From Nepenthes gracilis (Eukaryota; Streptophyta; Magnoliopsida; Caryophyllales; Nepenthaceae), in NCBI GenBank assembly GCA_033239525.1, contig BSYO01000035.1, positions 6,980,627 through 7,044,626 of the forward strand: a stretch of DNA of 64,000 nt, read 5' to 3'. Positions within the stretch are counted from its first letter, which is position 1. Each line of letters opens with the position of its first letter. The notes beneath the pieces were generated by a model. It did not search any database and had not been told where the DNA came from. It saw only the letters and a program-made list of their open reading frames with translations. Positions 56,091 through 64,000 of this stretch are shown in pieces. Both the position numbers and the translations under genes were made by a program.

Positions 56091-58494
56091 TTGGTTTTCT
56101 CTTTTACGTTGCATTTAGAACCGAAAGGAACCCAATTCTACCCCTTTTGCTTCCACTGCCTCTGCCTCTTGTGGCGCTGCATGGCCGAAGAGATGACACC
56201 GGATAGGCATTTCATGGATCTGCTTAACTTTTGAAGCCAAATGGGGGGCTCTATTTTAGTTTTATGTGACTAATTTTTCTTTACTTTCAGTTTCATATGG
56301 TCATTTTCACGACTGTATTTTTGAAAAAAAAAATTATAGTTTTTTACATTTATGTCACAATATTTTAATCTATTTTTTTTTTCTTTTGACTTGTATTTCC
56401 CCCATTGAGGATTGTAAATCATGGAAAGCTTGGATTAATAAAATTATTTAAATGAAAATTTTTTTTCTGGTGACAGTTTTTAGCACTTTTGTGTTCTCTG
56501 CACTAATGCTTAGAAAAGGATAGTTTTGCAGTCCCGAAAGATTGGTTCGCCTTTCATTGTATGACTTTTGTTGATCTGACCATCTAACAGTTTAGATCCT
56601 TTAATAGTTTGATTTCCATTGTTCACTACTTTATTAATTTGAAAATGATGATGCTACCTTCATCATTACTATGGTAGTGAAAAAGATAATTTGTGATGCC
56701 TTCAGCAGTCTAACAAGTGGCTCTGGCTTTCCAAACTCATCATTTGGGTTTAATTGAGAGTAGAGATGTGTTGTTTCAGCTAAACTCGACATTTCATCTT
56801 CTCTATCTTTAGTTTTGCTTCATCTTTTTAAAACTCTCGTCTCCCTTCTCCTACTTTTTATTCTTGAATTGTTTTTTTGCACTTTACCCGCCATCCAAAT
56901 CCGAGAACTTGTCAATCTCTAAACACGATGGCTCCATGAAGCACTTCCAAAGGAGTTGTAGACATTTCCTATTGTCTCATTGTCGACCTGGTTTGGGATA
57001 TGTATGAAAGGTACAATATTTCAACCATCATTGCTTTTCAAATTTTCTCACCATTTGAGCGAGCTAGCTCTCTTAGATATGACTTCATCATCATTTACGA
57101 GACCCAATGAATGATGGCCTTTGAATCCTATTGGTCAGAGAGTTTATTGAGATTATGAAAGTATTGGAAATCCCAATTGCTTATCTTCACTTTAATGCCA
57201 TTAAGTATATAATCTCTTTATGTATCCTTTTTTAACTATGGGAACCTTAGGTTGGCCATTTGAATTATCAAGGTAGTATTTAAGTTCAACCAAGATAGTA
57301 ATTGGTTTTCTTTATGTTGCATCTAGAACCGAAAGGAACCCAATTCTACCCCTTTTGCTTCCACCGCCTCTTGTGGCGCTGCATGGCCGAAGAGATCACA
57401 CCGGATAGGCATTTCATGGAACAGAGCTGAAGTCTACTTAACTTTTGAAGCCAAATGGGGGGCTCTATTTTAGTTCTATGTGACTAATTTTTCTTTACTT
57501 TCAGCTTCATACCGTCATTTTTACAAATGTATTTTTTTAAAAAAAATTATAGTTTTTTACATTTATGTCACAATTTTTTAATCTATTTGTTTTCTCCTGA
57601 CTTGTATTTCCCCCATGGAAAGCTGAGATTAATAAAATTATTTAAATAATTTTTTTTTCTGGTGATAGTTTTTAGCACTTTTGTGTTCTCTGCACTAATG
57701 CTTAGAAAAGGATAGTTTTGCTGTCCCGAAAGATTGGTTCACCTTTCATTGTATGACTTTTATTGATCTGACCATCTAACAGTTTAGATCCTTTAATAGT
57801 TTGATTTCCATTGTTAACTACTTTATTAATTTGAAAATGATGATGCTACCTTCATCATTACTATGGTAGTGAAAAAGATAATTTGTGATGCCTTCAGCAA
57901 TCTAACAAGTGGCTCTGGCTTTCCAAACTCATCATTTGGGTTTAATTGAGAGTAGAGATGTGTCGTTTTAGCTAAACTCGACATTTCATCTTCTCTATCT
58001 TTAGTTTTGCTTCATCTTTTTAAAACTCTCGTCTCCCTTCTCCTACTTTTTATTCTTGAATTGTTTTTTTGCACTTTACCTGCCATACAAATTCCAGAAC
58101 TTGTCAATCTCTAAACATGATGGCTCCATGAAGCACTTCTAAAGGAGTTTTAGACATTTCCTATTGTCTCATTGTCGACCTGGTTTGGGATATGTATGAA
58201 AGGTACAATATTTCAACCATCATTTCTTTTCAAATTTTCTCACCATTTGAGAGAGCTAGCTCTCTTAGATACGACTTCATCATCATTTACAAGACCCAAT
58301 TGAATGATGGCCTTTGAATCCCATTGGTCAGTGAGTTTATTGAGATTATAAAAGTATTGAAAATCCCAATTACTTATCTTCACTTTGACACCATTAAGTA
58401 TATAATCTCTTTGTGTATCCTTTTTTAACTATGGGAACCTTAGGTTGGGCATTTGAATTATCAAGGTAGTATTTAAGTTCAACCAAGATAGTAA
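56091..58494. repeat. Direct tandem duplication, about 1.2-kb unit
   Basis: Copy 1 is 56091-57301 and copy 2 is 57302-58494; a third start (TTGGTTTTCTTT) is seen at 58495. The copies are very similar (AGAACCGAAAGGAACCCAAT, ATGGCCGAAGAGAT, CCAAACTCATCATTTGGG, GTCGACCTGGTTTGGGATAT all occur in both), with small indels such as CTGCCT and ACAGAGCTGAAGT. No long open frame survives in either copy. The sequence is less AT-biased than its flanks. I do not recognise it; it may be captured host sequence or the 3' untranslated part of the element. Confidence 0.8.
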
Positions 58495-58835
58495 TTGGTT
58501 TTCTTTAACAACTTGTAAGGGGTTTAAAATAAATGGAGGAAACCCTAACTTGGTGAAAGTTGAAAGAACCAATTCTTTTTCATAGAGTATCTCTCCAACC
58601 AAGTTCTTTCCAAAAGCTAAAAAGATGTAAACCCTTCATTTTCCAATTTGATTTTGGATAATGAGCATCGTACGTCCGAACCCCGGACCAAACTCATTGA
58701 AGATAATGTCACTGAGCTACGTAAAACTAAAAATTCACTAACCCAAAAGCCTTGGACAGCGGTCAGATGGCAAATAATTTTGGATGGTAAGGCTATTGCC
58801 GATATGCCACCATCGCGTGTAAGACTTAGTAATAG
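58495..58835 (+). other. Remnant between duplication and right LTR
   Basis: Contains a 70-residue open frame (58648-58860: MILDNEHRTSEPRTKLIEDN, then onward), Arg/Lys/Thr-rich and without a recognisable domain. It overlaps the LTR start and is probably leftover internal sequence. Confidence 0.35.
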
Positions 58836-59148
58836 GGGCATTACATACTTTGATAAATGATCACCTATTGCATTACTAAAGTACAAGCCTCCTATCATAC
58901 TCAAATCTACATTCATCCCCTCCCCTCTTTCTTCTTGCATATTTCGATTTTTCTTAGAATAATTAGTAAATTGAGTGTCGAAAGATATATTAAAAAATGA
59001 GTGTCGTATGCCTTTTACCTCTTATTAAATTATTATGGTGTGTAGAATTTAAATTTAAAGTTACAAAACTAGACCCGCTTTCTTTCAAACAACAGTTACT
59101 GTCCAACTTTATAATTTGTACGTTAATTTAAATTTTATGTATGCATTA
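58836..59148 (+). repeat. Partial right LTR of the pol-less Gypsy element
   Basis: Matches 53640-53982 in order: GGCATTA(C/T)ATA, ATACTCAAATCTACA(T/C)TCATCCC, TTCTTCTT, GTATGCCTTTTACCTCTTATT-like, AAAGTTACAAAA(C)TAGACCC and TTTAAATTTTAT. The U3 half with the duplicated promoter is missing. Confidence 0.65.
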
Positions 59149-60638
59149 GAGATAATTTTTATACATTTTAGAGAGAGAAAATAATTATATTTTTAAGATA
59201 AAGAATTATATGTCAGATAGATATGATCAAAATTAAATTTTGATGGGTGAAATTGTATAAAATTTTTTTAGTTATTTCGATTGGTTAATATTTAGCCAAG
59301 TATGTTTCTATTTTGTTATTTAATTTGCATAAAAATATTTTTATAAAATATAAAAGGCTAATATTATACATTTTGTTATTATCTAAAAATTATAATTTAA
59401 AAAAATAAAATTTAGCCCGAGCCATTTACGAGGCCTAAACGCCTACCAATGCACTTCCACCATACTAAACAGGCCGAATTACGTTGGATCAAAGCGATCG
59501 TCTCTATTTTAAGAAAACAATTACGATAAAATTAAAACAATTTTTTAGAAAACGAAAAATAAATATTTATGTAAAATTATTTTTGAAAAACACAAAACTA
59601 TTATTTAAATAAAAAAACATATGTTAAAATTTATACTATTATAAATTTTCAAATTTTAAAAAATTAAAACTTATATTGTATTAATTATTTCTTTTAATTT
59701 ATAAACTTATTAAGAATTTAATATCTTTTAATTAATTTTTCTCTTGAAATCTGACTTCCTTAATTATTAATCTAAAAATATTTTGAATTATACACAACTT
59801 TTATTATGGAATTAAAATTACACTTATAATATAATTTCATATTTTAATTCTAATTTTATAATTCAAATGGATCTTTAGTGGATTTATTAACAGTTTTTTA
59901 TCGAAAAAAGCTATAGTATTTTGTGAGACTTAAATTCTTTCAGGAAGTATAAATTGTTGTTTTATCTCATAATTCAATTATATAAAATTAAATATTAATA
60001 TTATACATAAATTAATGTTTAACGTTCTTTTTTTAAGAATCAGGATTTGATTTTTCTCCTTTTACAATTATATATATTTTTTAATAAGCGTTACATAATT
60101 TTTCTTTAAAAAATTTTCCTCCATAGTTTTCTTTAAAAGGCTATTCAAAATTATAATCAATAGGCTAATTTGATAAAATGCCCAATAATAATTCAGATAA
60201 ATTATCAATTTTATCAACACATATGATAAATAATTATATCATTTACAAGATAAGAAGAAAACTGATTTATTAATTATATAAATGATCTTTTTTCTAGATA
60301 TGTTTTATTATATTATCATATTGATTCAACTTATCTTTTGAATAAAAATTTTTAAGTTCTTATATTAATTTCGACTATAGATTTGGCTTAAATTTTTTCA
60401 ACTTCTATTAATTCAACTCCATTATTTGATAGGTTCAGCAAACCCTGGACCATCCCAGTGCACGGCTTGGAGAAAAGTGACGGCCCAACAAATATTAGCT
60501 TGAGACCAAGATCAGAGATGTAACAAGTCTCCAGTGATAGGAGAGTGTATCACCTCTTAAGCCACTCAACTTATAAGTACATCTCCCGGAGTTTAGTTCT
60601 TTATAATTTACTCAATCCCTTTTTCTATATGCATCCAC
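59149..60638. other. Stretch without a recognisable gene
   Basis: Very AT-rich up to about 60420. A more balanced segment at 60425-60600 contains no recognised repeat or RNA. It ends at the Copia LTR; the preceding TCCAC (60634-60638) is the likely left target duplication, but its partner is outside the window. Confidence 0.45.
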
Positions 60639-61078
60639 TGTTAGAAAAATGTCCCACATGACGAGACATATAAATTATTGATTTATTGAATTAAGTAAAT
60701 AATCATATTATTTTATATATATTTAATTATTTAGAGAAATTTTCTAAAAGATACGCATGTTCAAGACATATCCTTTGATGAAAAGGATAATGGCATTTTG
60801 GTAATTTGGGAATGGTCCTCTCTCCCTCTATAAAAGGAAGTCCTTGGCCATCCTTTTGGGACACACAAAACTTGTATAACATTTCACAAGTTATAGGAGA
60901 AGAGAGAGAAATCATCTCCTAGTTCTTTGAGACAAGAACAATTACGATATTGTGTAAAGATTATCGCATATGGATCCAGGTACGTATATTCATTCTTTAT
61001 ATATGATTGATTGATGAAGAAATATGATAATAAAGATCCTGTGAATTATAGAATTATCTCACTAAAAATTTTTTTACA
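60639..61078 (+). repeat. 5' LTR of the Copia element
   Basis: 440 bp, starting TGTTAGAAAAATGTCCCACA and ending TTTTTTTACA. TATAAAA at 60829-60835 is followed by a purine-rich leader (60893-60915). Confidence 0.8.
60829..60835 (+). promoter_or_regulatory. TATA box of the Copia LTR
   Basis: CTCTATAAAAGGAAG, a strong plant TATA context. Transcription would start near 60860. Confidence 0.7.
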
Positions 61079-61080
61079 TG

Positions 61081-61092
61081 TGGTATGAGAGC
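61081..61092 (+). promoter_or_regulatory. Primer-binding site
   Basis: TGGTATGAGAGC, one change from the initiator tRNA-Met complement TGGTATCAGAGC, 2 nt after the LTR. Confidence 0.85.
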
Positions 61093-62472
61093 TACTGGTT
61101 CTAATTATTGTTTTCTTCAATTAAAGTGATTGATTTATGTTTTGTATGCATATATTTTGTTTGAATTTCTGTCGCCGGAAATTCTTCTCGGCCAAATATG
61201 GCCTTTACAATTCTTCTCGGCCAAATATGGCTTTTACATCATTTTGACGCCATCTGTTTATTTTTTGCTTTTGCGATTAAGAACAGTAAGGGTATTGGCG
61301 TCGGGAACAAGTGGATTCCCGAGATGACTGCGTTTACTCCGCCGGCAGCGCCGCTGTTGAAACCGCGGCTACCGCGGAAGATGAACAGGGCAGATGCCGT
61401 GTTTGGCATTATGTGCGCCAGCATCCCACTTGTTGGTGTAAAATCCTATAAATCATCGATGTCGTTCATCGATCCCGGAGTGCACAAAACAAGTTCTCTC
61501 CGTAATGCCCGCCGGAGTGAACCATTACGGCATTTAACGGCACCGATGATTGTGAAGTCGTGGGCAAGCGAGGGCAAATTTGGTTACTGGTGATTGGATC
61601 CAGATTGGGTCGTCGCCGGTTGCATTTTATCGGTCCAATTCGTGCCGGTTAGTCGCCAGTTAGTAGCGACGTTTAACGGCGGTTGTCGATCGGCGCCATT
61701 GCAGGGTGAAGAAAGCAGAATGTCGCAGAAGACGAACAAGGCAAAGTAATAAACTAAATTATATAATATTTATTTTATATAAAAGGTAAAATGAAAATGA
61801 AATAATATATATATAATTATATATTTGTTTTGTTTTAACGTAAAACAAAGTTAATATAATATATTAATATAATATAATATATATATATTTGTTTATTATA
61901 TATTGTGTTATATATAAAAGTAATTGTTTATTTGTTTAATATCTGTAATTTAATTATTTATAATTTATTTTTCATGATCATATGGATCTAGATTTGTGCA
62001 GATATTATTTGTGATATTATACAAAGTAATTGTGATTGAATATCTATGTGATGATATAGTCTGGTAGCCGCCAAAGTGACCTGACTAAATAACTTTATAG
62101 ATATTAAATCATAAAATGAAAAATTAATGTTGTTATCCCATATATTAATTTAATTACTTTGTAAATTTAAAATGTTACAATTTCTCGATCAGTAGATATT
62201 ATAGTAGGCCCAAAGGTGCACCAACTTCTACGTGATTGATTAATTGAATAGGATGATTAATAAGTATTCATTATTTCAAATAGGATCCTGGATACCCAAA
62301 GGTAACAGACTTATTTAAATTTTGAAATATTATTAATTATTTCTGAAAGTGATTGGGAATCACTATAATAGTTAATTAGTGTGTTATAGTTACACCCAAA
62401 GGTGGATTATAATGATGCTATTTATGTTGCTCATATTTTAATTCAAAGTATTAATATTGAGCATGTTAATTT
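61093..62472 (+). other. Long untranslated leader of the Copia element
   Basis: Contains a perfectly spaced 29-bp tandem duplication (61181-61209 and 61210-61238: ATTCTTCTCGGCCAAATATG, then onward). A GC-rich island at 61285-61740 follows, rich in CGCCGG and GCCGGCAGCGCC words, with an open frame (61198-61593) that lacks a recognisable domain. After that comes AT-rich DNA. The leader ends TTTATTGCAG just before gag, which resembles a 3' splice site. Confidence 0.55.
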
Positions 62473-63300
62473 ATTGCAGCGTCTGTTCCGATTTCGCTAC
62501 ATTCTCACGCTTCTTCTATTTCGATATTCAATGGAACTAATTTTTCCGATTGGCTTGAGCAAGTCCAGTTTCATCTTGGTGTGCTGGATCTTGATATTAT
62601 ATTACAATCAGATAAGCCTGCTGCTATTACTGATTCAAGCAGTGATAAGAAAAAATCTTATTTTAGAGTATGAAAAAAATCGAACAGAATAAGCATGATG
62701 TTTATGAGAATGACTATGGCGAACAATATTAAGTCTACACTTCCTGAAACTGAAAACGCTAAGGACTTATTGAAAACTATTGAAAATCGTTTCCGATCTG
62801 CGGATAAGTCTCTTGCTGGAACACTGATAGCAAAACTTACTACCATAAAGTTTGATGGTACTCAAGGAATGTATGAACACATTCTTGAGATGACCAATTT
62901 GGCTGCCAAACTCAAAGCCCGTGGTATGGATGTGAATGAATCGTTCCTTGTTCAGTTTATAATGAATTTTCTTCCTCCTCAGTATGAATCTTTCCAAATT
63001 TATTACAATACTATCAATGATAAATGGAATGTTAATGAATTGAAAAGCATGTTAGTTCAAGAGGAGGCAAGACTCAAACAACAAGGAATTCATTCAATTA
63101 ATTTAACGGGTTATGGTGGTTAAGGAAAGAAAAAGAGAAAAAGAGAGAGCATTAAGGCTGGATCATCAGAGGATAAATAGCCCCATTCTAGTATAGTGAC
63201 TCAAAAGAAGGGAAGCAATGCAAAGTGTCACTTTTGTAAGAAAGTGTGACACTTTAAGAACGATTGCTATAAAAGAAAGGCTTGGTTCGAAAAGAAATGT
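62473..63300 (+). pseudogene. Copia gag (UBN2 type) with nonsense mutations
   Basis: The frame through 62479 reads SVPISLHSHASSISIFNGTN and FSDWLEQVQFHLGVLDLDII, then a stop at 62671 where the family has Trp, then MMFMRMTMANNIKSTLPETE, FRSADKSLAGTLIAKLTTIK, FLVQFIMNFLPPQYESFQIY and WNVNELKSMLVQEEARLKQQ. Further stops are at 63121 and 63178. The zinc knuckle CHFCKKV-stop-HFKNDC has its Gly codon changed to TGA at 63247. No in-frame Met is found near the 5' end because a TAA lies just upstream, so the true start may be lost or joined by splicing at the GCAG at 62476-62479. It would form the particle shell. Not functional as it stands. Confidence 0.85.
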
Positions 63301-64000
63301 GAGCATTTGGCTTATGTATGTTTTGAATCAAATCTTATTGAAGTACCTTCTAATACATGTTGGTTCGATTCAGGCTCTAACGTTCATTTTTTTAAATCGA
63401 TGCAGGGATTCCTTACAACCCAAATGCTAAACCAAAATAAAAATTTCATTGTCGTCGGAAATGGTGTCAAAGTTCATGTTGCTGCTGTTGGAACTTTTCA
63501 TTTATTTCTTGATATTGGAATGTATTTAGATTTGTTGGAGACACTTTATGTACCTTCTATTTCTAGAAATCTTATTTCTATTTTCGAACTTGATGTCTAA
63601 GGCTACTCTTTAAAGTTTAAAAATAAAAGAGTAAGCATATACAAAAATAAAACCTTCTTTGGTTCTGGGATTTTTTCTGATGGTCTCTACAAAATAAACC
63701 TTGACCAAAATTTTATCGAAACTCTCATGACCCTACATCATAATGTTGGAACAAAATATAAATATATGAATGAAAACTCTTCTTTCTTATGGTATAAAAG
63801 ATTGAGTCATATATCTAAAGATCGTATGAAAAGGTTGGTAAATGAAGGAATCTTACATAACCTTGATTTTTCTGATATTGATATATGTGTAGATTGTATT
63901 AAAGGAAAACAAACCAAACATACAAAGAAAGGTGCCACAATAAGTTCAGAACTTTTAGAGATTATCTATACAGATATTTGTAGACATTTTGATTCTCCAT
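63301..64000 (+). pseudogene. Copia pol, 5' part (protease and pre-integrase), cut by window end
   Basis: Same frame as gag. Protease: NTCWFDSGSNVHFF holds the Asp-Ser-Gly active site (63352-63393), followed by VGNGVKVHVAAVGTFHLF and LYVPSISRNLISIFELDV. A stop at 63598 interrupts, and the frame continues GYSLKFKNKRVSIY. The GAG-pre-integrase domain reads FLWYKRLSHISKDRMKRLVN with the His of the HHCC zinc site, and CVDCIKGKQTKHT with its Cys pair (63782-63930). The start of the integrase core, IIYTDICRHFDSP, contains the first catalytic Asp region. RT lies outside the window. Confidence 0.85.

Larger units (their letters stand above)
53091..59148 (+). mobile_element. Decayed Gypsy element, pol absent
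   Basis: Left LTR 53091-53982, primer-binding site, gag remnant 54060-55745, then a 1.2-kb tandem duplication (56091-58494), a short open frame, and the terminal part of the right LTR (58836-59148). The gag is of the same type as in the Tat element. No RT, RNase H or integrase was found, and no matching target duplication is visible because the right end is eroded. Confidence 0.65.
60639..64000 (+). mobile_element. Copia element, 5' half, truncated by window end
   Basis: 5' LTR (60639-61078), primer-binding site, a 1.4-kb leader, and a gag-pol frame that continues to the last base at the start of integrase. RT, RNase H and the 3' LTR would lie beyond 64000. Gag type and domain order (gag, zinc knuckle, protease, GAG-pre-integrase, integrase) are those of Ty1/Copia. 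The reading frame shows no frameshift over 1.5 kb, only five stops, so this is one of the less decayed elements here. Confidence 0.85.

Noticed and set aside
1..64000. tRNA, rRNA, snoRNA or CRISPR arrays
   Set aside because: No cloverleaf with GGTTCGAAT-type arms, no rRNA blocks and no regularly spaced direct repeats with unique spacers were found by eye.

Overview
This window looks like transposon-dominated nuclear DNA of a flowering plant. The DNA is AT-rich. The only host gene I can support is a three-exon R2R3-MYB gene on the minus strand (50297-51897), with the exon sizes and phases typical of plant MYBs. Most of the rest is LTR retrotransposons of several lineages (SIRE-like Copia, a second Copia, Del/Tekay-like and Tat-like Ty3/Gypsy), solo LTRs, a foldback-type MITE and diverged tandem arrays. 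I cannot name the species.

Layout. 0-7 kb: the gag-protease end and the 5' LTR of a minus-strand Gypsy element, plus an LTR scrap. 7.0-7.8 kb: a complete solo LTR with perfect target duplication. 10.5 kb: a Mutator-like MITE. 10.9-14 kb: two unrelated, adjacent, diverged tandem arrays (about 210-bp and about 110-170-bp units). 14.2-15.3 kb: a Tat-type solo LTR. 17.4-26.6 kb: a Del-type LTR and leader, with a 6.4-kb non-autonomous SIRE-derived element inserted (AAGTT duplication). That element has lost its whole pol and carries a GC-rich block and a 'putative plant transposon protein'-like ORF instead. 26.7-33.8 kb: a gag-less Gypsy element with both LTRs, next to a piece of another Gypsy integrase.

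37.3-49.3 kb: a 12-kb Tat-lineage Gypsy element on the minus strand (ATCAT duplication), with gag, protease, RT, RNase H and integrase. It also has an extra gene on the opposite strand with its own TATA box and poly(A) signal, and a 2.1-kb solo LTR nested in RT. 50.3-51.9 kb: the MYB gene. 53.1-59.1 kb: a plus-strand Gypsy remnant with a duplicated LTR promoter and an unexplained 1.2-kb tandem duplication. 60.6-64.0 kb: the 5' half of a Copia element whose gag-pol frame is broken only by five in-frame stop codons; it runs off the window.

How it works together: nothing here forms an operon or pathway. The MYB protein carries the bHLH-interaction motif, so it probably acts in a MYB-bHLH-WD40 complex. 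All transposon proteins seen are broken. The observations most worth following are the pol-less chimeric SIRE element, the independently promoted antisense gene in the Tat element, and a CTCGAG-rich repeat theme shared by otherwise unrelated LTRs.
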